A stretch of 64,000 bases of DNA from Bryum argenteum (lineage: Eukaryota; Streptophyta; Bryopsida; Bryales; Bryaceae). The translations under genes and the position numbers were made by a program. The notes under the pieces were generated by a model that was given only the letters and a program-made list of their open reading frames with translations, was not told the DNA's origin and did no database searches. Positions within the stretch are counted from its first letter, which is position 1; every line of letters starts with the position of its first letter. The stretch spans positions 19,414,345-19,478,344 of the forward strand of contig CM073326.1 in assembly GCA_037043015.1 (NCBI GenBank), given 5' to 3'. This document shows, in pieces, positions 31,396 to 45,300 of this stretch.

Positions 31396-34300
31396 ATGGC
31401 CGCCATAGCCAATCTGCCTTCACTTACATCCCGAGGGTTGTTGACGCAGCAGGGCTCCAGTGGCAACGACAAGGACGGAGAAGCCGCCATTTTCCGTTTC
31501 GTTTTATCCTGCCGAGCACGTAGATGTGGTGCCGTTGTCGTTTCGGGGGCTAATTTGACTGCATCCTCCACCTCATCGTCTCTCTCTACCCTCTCTTCTT
31601 CCAAAGCTAGGCTCAGACAGTCGCGCACTAGGAGTTTCCTTCAGAGCGGCCACCCGGTCTTGTTCATGATTCACAGGCTGGCATGTGCGTGTAACGGTGA
31701 CAGCAAGCAGAGACAGCAGACCATGTGTAACGGCCTGAGTAAAGGCTCGGAAAATGGCGCGCAGGTACGCAGACAGGGGTTTTGGAAGTCTTGGCATTCT
31801 CTTGACGTAGGTCTCAATTACGTTAGATGAGAGTGTGTTCGACGGGAATTAAGGAACCTCTTCTGTTGTGGTCATGATAATTGTGGATCTTTTCCTCGAA
31901 ATTTGGCGTTCTCTGTAAGGAATTGGCTCCAGTTTTGCGTACGTGATATTTTATCGCATTCCGAATTTCAAGATTCTGGTCGGGATGGCAAGTGCTACGG
32001 AGGAAGTTTATCATCACGATGTTTTGGATCGGACGCATGATTTAGCGTTTTCATGACTGTGCGAAGCAGGGCTATATACTTAGGTTGTTATGTCAGAGTT
32101 AGCCTTATCTACTTGTAAACGTCGGGTTTGCTTTGCTCAATCTCAGTACTTCATGTCCCTTGTCGGGAAACGGTGGAGTTAGGAAAGGAATGTCAGTCAC
32201 TGGAAAGAATGCCACCTGCAACGTCATGTAGTACGTACATTTACGTTTGAAGGGAGGTAGTTTACTTTGACGTACCTTCGAGAGGGCCCCACCGTATTGG
32301 TTAGTACCCACCGCGCGGTATTAATGGTAATTTTAGATACAGAGTCTTAAAATAGACGAATGTCGCTTTTAACCGGATGAGCGGTCGGAGTATTCGTCTG
32401 GAGTTCCACTCTCGAGGGCGCAGGGCGCACATACGTTGCTTCTCTGCATTAGGTTATCTCTGTCTAGGTTTTCTACTCGAGGAAGCTGACCTGTCAATGA
32501 AAAAGAGTGCTTCTACTTCCAGGGTAGAGCTTCTTGCTGACTATGTCCCCTGACAGCAGGACTCATCAACATGTAATGAACTGCTATCTTTTATCTGAAG
32601 AACTAAACACATTACAGCATGAGCTAAAAGGGCGAAGTATGACGTGGTTTAAGGAACGCTACTCACATTTTACTTTCGTTGATAATCTTGAAGACTCGAG
32701 TTCTGACTTTTTGTCTTATCTTTGGAGAATTTGCGATCGAGGAGAGACCTCTCAAACTAGTATTGAGCCTGCATGGGTCTGTCTTGCAGGCGAATGGTGA
32801 TCCTCAGAGGACAGAGGAGCAGCCTTATGGCATTCCTGATAAAATGGTTCCTGAACGTTGGGACGTCGTCGGCCTCGGCCAAGCTATGGTAAATACGTTT
32901 CTGGTTGAGTTCTGTCTGTGTGCTTTCTCGAGTTTTAGAATATCTTCCCAGTTATGCATGAGGACTCGATGTAGATTTGGCTTAATTTGTATTGTTTTTA
33001 TGTTATTAGGTCGACTTTTCGGGCACCGTAACCGATGACTTTCTAGAAGAGTTAGGGTTAGTGAAGGGCACTCGGAAGGTAGTGAACCTTGAAGAAAGAG
33101 GTAAAGTAGTGCGCGCTCTAGATCCTGCCCACTACAAGCTTTCCGCGGGAGGTTCCCTCTCCAACACCTTGGTTGCATTGGCTAGGTTGGGTACGGTCAG
33201 CGGTCAGAATCCCGCGCAGAATGTTGCAATGACGGGCAGTGTTGGCAGTGATCATTTCGGGGATTTCTACAGGTGACCATCTCTCTCTAGTCCCTTGTCC
33301 CATGCAATTGTGTGTATGACTTAGGTCATGAATTAGCTCTTGGCCTTATATTTTTTTCTTGTAGGTTATGCGAATCAGGTTTTCCAGTTGTGACGTTAAT
33401 TGTCTGAAGCTAACGAGGCATACATGTTCTGAAGTACGTGTTCGTCTTGTGTTTGTTCAGAACCAAATTGTTGCGTGCAAACGTACATTTTCTGTCCCAG
33501 CCTATCAAAGATGGCACCACGGGCACTGTCATTGTGTTGACGACACCTGATGCACAGCGCACCATGCTTTCTTACCAGGTTAGAATTGCCTAGGTCCCTC
33601 TCTTTTGTTCACTGGTTTTGTTTCTCTACACTTTGCGCACATTATGGTGTTCGTATCTGCATGTAACATACTTGCTTTTGTGAACAGGGAATGTCATCGA
33701 TTGTGAACTTCGATGCAGCGCTGGCAGGAGCTATTGCCAAGTCCAGAGTGTTGGTAGTGGAAGGCTATTTGTGGGAAATTGGTCAAACTATTCAGGCCAT
33801 TGCTCAGGCCTGTGAGGCTGCACGCCAGCAAGGGGTATTAGTGGCCTTGACCGCCAGTGATGTCTCTTGCGTGAGACGACATCGGGACCAGTTTTGGTGA
33901 GCATGAAATTTTATTCATTCATTTTTCAAACCGAGTTCTTTTGTGTTGGTAAACTTTATGCAGTTCGATGCCGGTGAGTCTCTCCTTGTCAAGCAAATTT
34001 CGAGTCCTATAAGTCTATCTGATTCACACCAGCTATCGTAGTTTGAAATCTACTGAGCCTGGGAATTCCTGTTGCAGGGATGTTATGTGCAAAAGCACAG
34101 ATATCTTGTTCGCTAATGCTGATGAAGCTCGAGCTCTTTGTGCGTTTGGGGACGACTCCACTCCAGAACAAGCTGCCAAGCATCTCAACCAGTTCTGTCC
34201 ACTGGTCTCTGTCACTGATGGGGCACGAGGATCATACATTGGATTGAGAGGAGAGGTTGTTTTTATCCCACCTGCGCCGTGTGTTCCAGTGGATACTTGT

Positions 34301-34555
34301 GGAGCTGGAGACGCGTATGCTGCTGGTGTACTATATGGACTGCTCCGTGGAGTTCCCGACATCAGAGGGATGGGAGATTTGGCAGCCCGAGTTGCCGCTG
34401 TAGTCGTAGGCCAACAGGGAACACGACTGACAAAGGATGCTGCTGTGGACCTTGCCGAATCTGTTAACAGCCTCTCTGATCTTCTAGATACTCGAATAAT
34501 GGAGCTCATGGGAATGAAGGATGATCTACAGAGTGAGAAGATCTCGAGTGTATGA
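31396..34555 (+). CDS. NARA5: pfkB-family sugar kinase, NARA5-like, plastid
   Basis: Six exons: 31396-31764, 32790-32888, 33010-33272, 33461-33578, 33688-33896, 34078-34555. GT-AG, phases closed, 511 residues. The first ~120 residues (MAAIANLPSLTSRGLL; Ser/Arg-rich, few acidic residues) look like a plastid transit peptide. The catalytic part follows: ERWDVVGLGQAMVDFSG, AGGSLSNTLVALARLG, KDGTTGTVIVLTTPDAQRT, and pfkB signature 2 as DTCGAGDAYAAGVL with the anion-hole GAGD and catalytic Asp. The segments match Arabidopsis At4g27600 (NARA5), needed for normal accumulation of photosynthetic proteins; its substrate is not settled. The ATG chosen is the first in frame; upstream codons in the same frame are GTG only. 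Exon 1 is the least conserved, so its boundaries are less certain. Confidence 0.9.
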
Positions 34556-37366
34556 GTACCGAGCTGGCGTACTTACCCGAGAAGACCGCGCACCAGTGCC
34601 AAATTCTGGTCGAAACTAGATTGCAATTCATTAGCATATGGACATTTGAGCCTCACGAGCTTGGTGGGAATGAACTCTGCTAAGATGTAGGCATGATTGT
34701 CCGATTGAAATTTAAATTGTGGGGACCAAGGAACGGAGAGGGAGGATATGGGAAGCACCTGAAAGCATCAGAGGGCTTTCATTGACAGGGGCAGCGACAT
34801 GAGAGAAAATCTATTCTTGGGTCAGACTGGACCTACCTTTATCACATTCTTTCCACATCCATTAACGTGTCGTCAATTTAAACCGAGACACGCACTGATA
34901 TGTCACTGCTGTAGGCAGCAATTACTACATTGTTATATAAAGTCCATTGATTCGGATCAATTGCTCTTGTCCTTATACCGAGACGCATGCTAATGCCAAT
35001 TTGACGTGCATGTCTATATCATGCTGGGCGGTGAAGTTCAACTAGATCTTTTTCACTTCTGGGTTGAGTGTCTCATATGTAACCGCATCTTAAATGAAGC
35101 GGTTGTTAGGTTAGGGCTCACTGTGTGAGCATGTGGGTGATTCAGGGTTGCTGGCGGGGACGATTGAATAGAATTAAATTCCCAGAGCTCAGGCGAGATT
35201 TGAGTCGCCTTTTACAGGCTTGGTGACGAGTAGATACACGTCTGTCTGCTGCTACAGAAGCGGTGCCCTGTAGCTCTATTTAGCCGAGCAAGGTTGACTG
35301 AGGCCTCCACGTAGGCTACTGCGCATCTTGAGAGTGAGGGAAGGGAGTGACGTGTAAATGTTCGATTGAGGATCCTTAGCAACCTTGTTGGAAAGGTACA
35401 GGATTGGCACAGGTGACTCACGAGGCCTGACTAGGTTCGGATGAGGTCATTAAATCCGAGGTGGAAGTGAAATCTGCCGACATGGCAATGTGCAGTAAGG
35501 GAGATGAACCAGTCTTGCAACACGCGTCCATCTGAAACATGTGCTATGGTTGTTTTTGGAGGCTACTACCTCGTTCCTAATTGTGGAATGCCAAACCTGT
35601 CTGAAATTTAGAGGGTAGTTTGTTCAAATGAAACCTTCGCAAACTTCTTTATTTGAATGAACACATTTATTCAAATGTTTTTCCGAATCCAAATAATTAT
35701 GTAAAACTACTTTGTAAAGATGTTGAGTAAATCCATTGGATTGAGGAATTTAGGGTTGATCGTACCACTATCACCATATAAGTCACAAGGCTTGATGTTG
35801 GAGTCTAAGCGCTAAGAACTAAGTGAAAACTACATCATCTTAGGGTAAAAGTTCTTACAAAATTGCATCCTATATGGTAGGACTCTCAACTATTATTACT
35901 ATATTTTAATGGACTAGATGATGAGCTCAAAGAAACTTGAAATCAATAAACATGTAGGGAATATTAGGAGGAGGTCGTGGGTTCTATTCCACATGCCGGC
36001 GTGGTGCTCACCACTATAGTCCACCCAACTATTGTGGGAGGTCCTTGGACCTTGTTGTATGGGTACCTCAAAGCCCTTTGGGGAGATACTATGTCAAGTA
36101 TCTTCAAGGCACTAGTAACTAGGCTAGAAACTAGCGTAGTTATAGTGTTCACCCTCCAGAGGGGGAAGTAGTATTGCTCTAATTTCCCCTTGTCCGGTGG
36201 CCATCGGGATATTAGCATTACGAACAGACACTTCATTCACGCCGGCCCCTTAGAAAGGGACCGGAGTTTCTATCTATCTATCTAGGGAATATTATCTTGC
36301 CCCAAGATTAAAAATGTGGCTCTCTATCCTTTTACACTATTGTGTAGAATATAAAACATTGAAAATGTTCATTTACGGAATTTGTGAAATGTGTATGTAA
36401 AACCTCTCAATTTGTTCTCCTCTGCTTGGAATGTGCATGTATTTAAAACCGGCCTACAACATTGTCACAATGTATACCTTTGCTACATGCATCAAAGTTT
36501 TCCTTCAAACGAATAGAAAAATATTCTTTCACTTATCACTTTTCCACAATTTAGTATAGTCTTATTATTATGACTAAGTAATTATATTAACTCAAGAGAA
36601 TCTCAGGTCAACATGTCAAATTTGAGTGCATAAAAGAACGGGCAATAGGCTCCGTGTTTCAAAAGTTCGAGAAATGATAACCCTATTGTAAAGCTTGTAC
36701 ATAAGAAACTCATGTGAAAGAACACATATGCATGCACATAGAAAATGCCAAACATCTTACATCAGTTACATGTCATCTTACATCTTACTTTTACTCAAGA
36801 TTTGCAGGCTAGTGTGAATGAGGCTGTAGATCAGCACATAGTTGATGACGACGACGACCTCCCGCCGACGCCGCAGGCCCCAGTGAATGGCAGTCACCCG
36901 ATCTGTTTGCTTCGCAACTCAGAAAGGAAGTGTTCTCCATGGATCGGACGGAGCAGGAAGTATGGCGGCACTTATTCCGCTGCACTTGAAATGGCAACAA
37001 CTGTTGTGAGCCGCAGCTTTTGTCGTTATTTTCCACGAATCCTTTTCGCCAATCTACCACGCTGCTTGCAGGAGAATCTTCAGGTTGCTGGATGCCGTCC
37101 ATCGCAAGTCCCGAACATGAGCACGATTGCCCTGCCCAGGCGTGGCAGCTAAGAATTCCGACCTTCCCCTTGCGTGTACGCTTGCTCCTGTTCGATCATA
37201 AACTCTATTTCAGTCGAACTATCACTTCACACAACCTCCTGTTGCTTACGACTGTAATATACAAATTCTTGCGAGCAGGGCTCTCTTTCCGTGATCGTTT
37301 CTTGGACAATAGTGTGTACAGACGCATCATGCAGGCTTGATAGATTCTTGATCTAGGTTCGTCGAG
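34556..37366. other. Intergenic, one SINE-like copy
   Basis: Holds the pfkB 3' flank, the second SINE-like copy (35,965-36,285) and, from about 36,800, a GC-richer leader upstream of the lipase gene. The 135-codon frame at 36,745-37,152 has no family resemblance and I leave it out. Confidence 0.45.
35965..36285 (+). mobile_element. SINE-like element, copy 2, TCTA-tailed
   Basis: Shares B-box-like GGTTCTATTCC (35980-35990) and downstream CCCAACTATTGTGG, TTGGACCTTGT, GGTACCTCAAA and ATAGTGTTCAC with copy 1. It ends in a (TCTA)4 tract near 36,268-36,284, a common SINE/LINE tail. The A-box side is missing or too diverged to see. Confidence 0.45.
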
Positions 37367-40300
37367 ATGCAGCGGGCGCTATGTGCTAGGATTATCAATG
37401 CGCAGTCCTGCCATGGCTTTGGATGTGGACATACTCCTTCGAAGCATCGAAATTTTCTTTTAATCACTCGCTCCAGTAGGAAAATTCATTTCAAGATTGC
37501 GGATCCTCAGAAAATTGGACATAGATTCTTGTCATTGTCATCGTCGTTTAAGCCTGTTGCAGCTTTAACGTCGTCTTTGAAGTTTCTCCGATTTTCTCGA
37601 GCGGAATCTGATAGTAGAAAATCCTCGCAGATAGGATTTCAAGAGAATGGAGATGTGAACAGAGGTGGATCTGGTGATGTGGAGGACGTACAATCAGTCG
37701 ACATGTCTAATTTGATAGGAGTCAATGCAGACGGCGCTAGTGAAGGGAACGTAGGTATGATTAGATCAGCTGAACACATGTCCAGGCCTTTGATACACAA
37801 TTTCGCGAAGTTGAGCTCTTTTTGGAAGAAGGAGAACGTTGATCGTGAGACGTTGAAACCAGCTGAAACAGAGTCAGCGACGAGCCTGATCGAGTGTTGC
37901 CAATTTATCCCGCCATCTTGTGGATGTCACACCTGTGGCGCCCGTTGTACGAGTGAGTCGGAATTAAATGCTGCAAGCACGCAAGTGACGCCGCATACTA
38001 AAATTGCTCGCGACAAGGAGTATTTTTCACGTTTCTTGTACCGTGTTCCATCATCGGAGAGAAAGCGGATCACACAGATGGCACTCCTCAGCAACTTAGC
38101 TTACAGAATTCCTACCATCGAGGTTTGTCTTCGCTTTCCGTTCCGCTCTCTCAATGATAATGACTGCACCTAACTAAGTTGTCCCGATGTTCCCGTAATC
38201 GCTTACGCAGCGATTGGCGTTGATGTATATCATCTTGCTTCGATCGTCTGGAATATAATCCAATACTTAATTCGCTTTTCTCTCAAGAGCATGTGTTGAT
38301 GCTTTCATTGCGCAATCTGGAATAGGAAGATAAGCTGCTCAGTGAGCACCACTTCCGTATGGTGACCTCGTCCTTCGAGTTGAAGACATCAAATGCAGCT
38401 GCGGACTGTGCCGAGGAGTCTGTGACGGAGGAAGTGATGAGTGAAATTAGAAAAAGCGTGCTTGGCCTCGAAGGCACTGATACTGATGCACACATGATGG
38501 ATGATGGGATTTTGGCAACTTTGAATCCGGCTGCTGGTTATGCAATGGCTGCTACAGCAGCTTCCTGTAATGCCCAAGCTTGCGATCTTCTTCTTTCCAA
38601 GTCAAAGAGCAACACGCAAGAAGATGAAGTTCAAGAAGATCTTCGAGGAGCAAAGGATGAACCTGCTTCTCGAGTTCTTGACAAGGACACGGGAGACTTT
38701 AACTCATCATCGAAAAGTCCATGGTACTTGAGAACAGCATCTACTGTGCTTAGAGGAGCGCGAGCAGTTTCTGGCGATTCAGGGAAACCGCCGGCTGCAG
38801 CAGTTGCACCGCCTGGCTGTCCTTGCGAATGGTTTGCTTGTGTGAATGATTCCACGAAGACGCTCGTCGTAGTTGTGCAGGTAATGTCCATTTAATTGAT
38901 TGGTTCTTTTTCAGGTTTAGAAGATAATTCATTTATGAGTTTGAAAGGGAAACTGCTAAATGTTCAGATGCACTTCCAAATGTAACTAGCTAAATAGCTG
39001 TACCTGCACAATTGAACTTTCAGCAAATCTTTACTGCGAACGGAATTGACTAGAGAGAAGGCCAACTAAATACTTTCACTTCATGCCGACTTTTCATGTC
39101 TCACCAGGGTACGGAGACGCTGGCGGCATGGCAAGCCAATCTGCAATTTGAGCCGACGCAGTTTGAACCTGTAAGTTCACAAGACAGTATTATGCTTGTG
39201 TTGAAGGTGGCAATGAACGTATCGTACTCTGCATAATTAGGTTAGTGAATCCTTTGTGCAACTTTAACCTAATTCCAGGCATTCGGTGTGTCATTTAGGA
39301 ATCGAAGTCAGGGGTCATGGTGCACCGAGGTATTTATGAGGCTGCAAAGCGACTATATGATGAGGTTCTTCCATGCATTCAAGCCCATGTGGAGGCGCAT
39401 GGTGACGAAGCCCGGATTCTGTTCAGTGGACATTCGCTCGGAGGTAGCCTGGCGATGCTCCTTTCACTCATGGTCGGAGTTCGAAACGCAGCTCCAATTT
39501 CTGCATTGCTTCCTGTATATACTTTTGGATCTCCCTGCATCATGTGCGGAGGAAATCACCTGCTGGCTCAATTGGGTCTGCCTCATAGACATATTCGTTC
39601 CGTTGTCATGCACATGGACATTGTTCCGCGCACATTTGCTTGTGACTACCCTGACCACGTTGCTGTAGTCCTCAAGCGTGTCAGCGGTACCTTTCGCAAC
39701 CACACATGCCTTCTTCAGCAGGTAATTTTTCTAACCACTTAAGTCCTCTACAATTTCAGAACTAGCAACATCTAAAGCCTCACAAGTCATGATAGGAAGT
39801 TGCTCGTGTCGTCTCATGCATATTCGAACTCAATACTTGTACCATATGATTGATGTATATTAACAAATTAGAGTGACAGAAAAACTGCGACATAGCCGAT
39901 GGAGATCCGTGGCGCCATTTTTTGTGGCTCTAATCGATTGTGTGTTTGTCAGAGGTTGATTTATGCCCCAATGGGTGAGATGGTTATCATGCAACCAGAA
40001 GAAGATCAAGCTCCCGGGCATCCTCTACTTCCACCAGGCAGTGGTTTGTACAGCTTAAAAATTCCAAGCCAACTAGGAGTTACAGAGAATGCGAATGAGA
40101 ACCCCATACGATTGGCAAGGGAATTGCAGTCTGCAGAGAGAGCATTTCTCAACGTTCCTCATCCGATTGAAATCTTGAGCGATCGCAGAGCATACGGTTC
40201 GGATGGAACGATTTTTAGAGACCATGACTGTCGCAACTACTTGAAGGCCTTGCGTCGGATGCAGCATAATGCTGGGAAGCAGCGCAAGGAACGGAAGCAG

Positions 40301-40570
40301 CGAAGGCGAGCTCTCAAAGAGTTTAGACGCCAACTATGGGCGTCACTAGTTGAGGGAAGCGATGTTGACCGTAGCCACCATGAGCCTGAGCAACATGCAT
40401 GTGCCACACACAGGCAGCCGCTGGAATTGGACTTCTATTATCAAGCCTTGAAGAGCACAGAGATTTTGTCGAAATCGGCAACAGAGTACTTTCAGTACTT
40501 TCCATTCTTTCAATTCAAACAGAAAAATACGGGGTCCTCATCAAAGAAAGACCCTGCGGTAAGACCTTGA
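37367..40570 (+). CDS. Class 3 lipase, PLASTID LIPASE (PLIP) family
   Basis: Five exons: 37367-38122, 38326-38880, 39108-39170, 39299-39721, 39953-40570. Phase 0 at each junction, 804 residues, longer than Arabidopsis PLIP1 (~650). The N-terminus is basic and Ser-rich, consistent with plastid targeting. Family blocks: RITQMALLSNLAYRIPTIE, FRMVTSSFE, CEWFACVNDSTKTLVVVVQ, GTETLAAWQANLQFEPT and VHRGIYEAAKRLYDEVLP. The nucleophile elbow is GHSLGGSLA with Ser504. Asp565 in HMDIVPR and a His near 690 (RDHDCRNY) are candidate triad partners. PLIPs release fatty acids from thylakoid lipids, feeding oil synthesis or signalling. The 252-residue first exon is poorly conserved and Cys/Ser-rich. A donor-like GTAAGA near 40,559 could lead to a further exon instead of the stop used here. 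Confidence 0.9.
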
Positions 40571-42320
40571 CACATGAACTTCAGTACGTGCTGATAAGAT
40601 ATCGTACTCTGAAGTTTTGTACAGTGTATAGATGACGCCGAATGGAGGAAGGGGCTAAAAACCACAAGGTTTAGGAGCACTTCAAATCGAAGTACATCCG
40701 ATGGCTCACATCACAGAAGTTGAGTACCCATTCTCTGAAGATTGTAGGGTGTAGAGGATCCAAAGGATTCGGAGGGCGCCAACTCGAAGTGACAAACAAA
40801 GGTTGTCACTTTGTATCAAGCGGCGGGTTTACGAAGTGTACATAGCAGCGGTAGGACAACACCCTGACATTAAATGGGGTTTCTAGGTAACAATTAATTT
40901 GAATATGTCACTCTTAATCCAGACTATGGAATGGTTGCGAGACGGTTGGAAATTTCTCCATCCGATTATTTCTCTAACCACGATCAATTCAAAGCTCTTC
41001 TCCTCAGGAATTATTGTTAGGCAGAGAATTACACGTGAATTTTTGATTGATAGTTGGAAAGATTGTTATCAAAGAAGGATGATTTTCAAAATACCATAGC
41101 CTTCTTACGCCAATTTTATACCGTATATCTAGTTGCAAATGTTCCCGAAATGATCTCCATCATATACACCAAACCTCCAATGTTTTCTTGCAAAATTGAT
41201 TTGCTCAAACTTGAACTTGAACCAATCTGCAAAGAGTTTTATCCATTTTGAATTGATCATATATTTGAAGTGAGTTAATTATGTCTGAAGAAATTTTATA
41301 GATTCTTAGAGGAACTTCTTATTTATATGTAAATTAAATTTACATTCCGCAAAAGAAAATTACCGATCTTATGGTTTGCATCTGTAGCAGAAGGGAGGAT
41401 ATTTTAGCTCTCCATTTCCTCGCAAGGGTATTCCCTTCATCTACATATACTTATGGTATAGTTTAGATTCTAGTTCAAATACATTCTAGTAAAGAGATTG
41501 CCACTTGACATCAAGGCAAGATTAAAGTTCAATGTGTTTTGCATGTTGTGTGATTTTCATTATTGTTTAGTATGTTTATTCATTGAACAATGTTTAAGCA
41601 ACATAGTATAGTAGAGGTTAATACCATACAAGCAAGATACTTACAGTTGTTACTTTAAAAGCATTTTTTGTGTGCTAGAGCTTCTCGAAGCGTTTTCAAA
41701 TGGCAACTTTTCCTAGGTCATCCTTGTTGATGTTGGTCATCTTGTTAGAAGATTGCTGATATAGTGCAATATGAACTTGTTAGATCAACACAATTTAGTG
41801 GTCAAGGTTTATTGGTTTATATTGTAGATGTACACACAACTTATTGAGTAGATTCATAAGCTTATACGTTATAACATATTTGGTGAGCATCATGAAGGAC
41901 TGGATTTTTTTCATTCTTTACACAAATGATTAATCTATTACCTTAAATATTTATTGTTGCAAAAAGAGTGAAGCTTCTTTGAGACATGGTTTCCAAACAT
42001 GAGTCAAACAATGATATATTTTCATTGTATGAAACGATTCTCACATCATAAGACTCATAATCTTTGTAGCCATCTCAAATTTTGAAATTGGGTTTTTATC
42101 TTCCAAGCTTGCAGCTTAACCTTTAACTATAAAGTTTTTGAGAGTTATTGACCTACATATGCATTGAAGGTATTTAAGTTCTTTGAGTAAACAATAAATT
42201 TCAAATTAAAGGAAAAGGTAACCAACACTTAAGTAAGTCTCCATTGAAGTTGTTTTTTCACCCATATACAACAATTTTTTTCAAAAGTATGAAGAATTTA
42301 TAAGAATACCTTTGGTTCTA
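40571..42320. other. AT-rich spacer, no gene seen
   Basis: Lipase 3' flank followed by AT-rich sequence. Short frames only, none resembling a protein family. Confidence 0.45.
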
Positions 42321-45300
42321 CTATTTTTCTTTGGCATATCTTGAACAACAACAACTTGGGTTGTGGTCAAAATCATATTTGCTCGGTTGAGGATCTTGAG
42401 CCATGCAATACTTAGCACTTAATGGTTTTGGGTTGTATAGGGGGGTTGGATAGGTGCCATATGCAAATTTCTCTTCTTGATGTTTGTAAGGATGATGTGT
42501 AGATGACCAATTTTCACACTGTGAGTTTTTTGATCTAGAAGAACCATGTAACAAGTCTTGTGAATGCTGAGATTGTTGATAAGTACATTGAGATGACTTG
42601 CGTGAAGTTGAGCTTGTTCTTGTATGCCAAGCATGAGATTTTAAGTAGCTATTGAAAGACTTCAAAAGAGCTTTTGAAGTTGGGTGTAGCTCGTTAATGC
42701 ACTCGGCGGTACATTTAGAATGTAATCTTATATAGTTGGTACTATCTTTTCTTGGTATTTCATGAATTCCTGCAATATATGACCTCTTTATTGTTGGAGA
42801 TACTAAGTTTGATTGTACCATCCTTGTATACTTAAGATTCCACATCAGCTGTTTGTAATTATCTTTATTCATGATGCATTTTGAACTCTTAGTGTTATGA
42901 TCAAAGGTTTTGCTAGGGCAACGAGACATGCCACAACGACACGAATATTTGTGCCCACAATATACACACTTCATCTTTAAGTGACTTTCAGAGGGCGTGC
43001 ATGTATACATCCCACAACGACAACAATGCATTTTCTCTTGCTTAGAAACAGTCTTAGGTTTCAAAGATGTTGCGTTATGTTTGTTGAACTTATGCCTTGA
43101 TGCATGCTCCGAGTCCAAAGTCTTTGGACTAATTGGTAGTACACGGCTATATTCATACTCTTCTTTTAAATTTTGAGGAGATCCATCGTCTTCTAAGTAT
43201 TGTGTTGATGGTTTCTTTGTTACATTGCTGTTATTAGAAATTTCCGTTTGAATAGGCACATGCTTATTTGTATCTTTATCTTTTCTAAAAGTAGAATATA
43301 GATGCATCTTTGGATTGTCACCACCATTTTTGTGTACGTCCATACTATGATCAATGGTGACAAGCTTATTGTTGATAGGGGAGGTGCCTCGCTCAATTTT
43401 TGTCACACATGAGGCATATTCTTTATTTTGTTCTAGTGGTGCTTTAAAGCATGGTGAAACTTCTTGTTTACAATGTGATGTTTTGCTTGATGAATAATAG
43501 TTTGTTGATATAGGAATTTCTTGTATGTGATTTTCTACCCGACCCAATGATTCCTTAGTCATCCAAGAAGGATCCTTTGGCTTTGTTGTTGCATTTAGAT
43601 TATACAGAAAATCTTGTGGGGTGTATTCTTGTTGGCGATTTGAATTTTTCAAACAAAAAAAATGCTCCTCGTCTTTGCAAGTTTTTACGTTAGAGGGAAA
43701 ATCTTGGAGGTAATAACTTGATTCCAATGTTGATCTCATGTTCGAATAAAAGTCCTTTTTCATACTTTTTTGCTTATCTTGTTCTTGATTCATCATGTTT
43801 ACTTTAGATGGTAACTCTGATTTTAAGATTTTTTTGACATTATTGAGAAATTGTATGGTTGCAACATCTTCCTCTTTTTGATTTTGGATGGTAGACATTT
43901 GTGATTGGTGAGGTGATTCTGGCCGTGATCTAATTTGAGCAGCGTAAAAAGACTTATTTTTGTTTTTTTCATGAATTTTTTTTTGACACGTGCAATCTAA
44001 GCACATGGGACTAGGTGTTAAGTGAGGTATATCTGATTGTAGTTGAAAAATGGGATGGGGAGTTTCCTGACGAAGGACCTTACTAATTGCTTCATACAAA
44101 GATGGACTTACGGATCTTCTACAATATGACTCGTCTATGTAGAGAGACTCTTCGTTAAATGGCGTCACATCTCGTGAATTACAACTACACGAAAGATGTT
44201 TCTCTATAGTCACTAATTCTGCAGCAAGTGCTTGTTGGTTTATAAAAAATGATGAATTTGATTTTGCGATAGGTAAGTTTTGTAATTTAATGGCATTGGA
44301 AGAGTGATAAGAAGCTTTTGGTGGACGATATGAAGAAGGATTTTGTATTTGTAAAAAACAAGGTGTAGGACTAAGAGAATAATTCAATGAGACTGGTGAA
44401 CTATTTCCTGTTTTCTGGGAATGAAATGTCTTAAGTCTTTCTCTAGGACTATATTGACAACTTGAATTCAAGATATCTCTCACCTTTGAAATTCTTGAAA
44501 CTTGAAAGTTTCTATTGATATATGGTTTAATAGAGAGGGCTAATTCACTTTGTGGTGACTTTTGTGATGGTGAATCAACAATACATAATGATTTTAACAT
44601 TTCGGAGTTTGAGTTCTCAACAATGCATTCTTGACAATCAGACGGTAATGGAGGTGGTGGAAGACTTTCGGGATTATTATTTAATTCACTATAAAGCGTA
44701 GAAGTACATGGACTTTCTACATTAGTGGGCAAAGATGTTTTTGTTGTAGATGATAAGCAATTTGCAGAGTTTGAGATAGTCTTTGCAGGATAAGGAAGGC
44801 ATACATAAATTCGTTGGATTTGTTTCCGTGATGATATCAATGTATTATCACACTTCTCACTTTCAACAAATGGTTCTATAATCATGTCTAGGGATTTGGT
44901 TTCAATATCATTAGTAACTCCCATCCCTCCTGATACTCTAGAAGGCAAAGTAAGAGGCTTTGAAATAAATGGATAACAACAAAAATTCATTTGAGGCGTT
45001 TGAGGTGTCAACGGGAGTTTTGTGGATAATTTTGAAGGTGTCGGATTGATATTCTTAGCACTAGGAGGAATCACTTGGGATTTAGGAGAGGGCAAATCAC
45101 AACACATTTGAGTAGGTGATGCTAAGTCTTTAGAAGGTGGCAAGTGATATACCAAATTAGACAACAAAATTTTTTGAGGAGCTTGAATTATAGGAGCTTG
45201 GGGTGAACAACATTCTCGAGATGTCATTGGACGAAGTAAGTTGGTTTGTGGTTGAGAACAACAAGGATCTCTACTAGTATTGGATATTGGAGGACATTTA

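Noticed and set aside
31125-31628. 167-codon minus-strand ORF
   Set aside because: Overlaps exon 1 and leader of the pfkB gene in GC-rich DNA where long frames occur on both strands by chance. No family resemblance.
36745-37152. 135-codon plus-strand ORF upstream of the lipase
   Set aside because: No recognisable family, and it lies in the GC-rich leader region. More likely 5' UTR or promoter.
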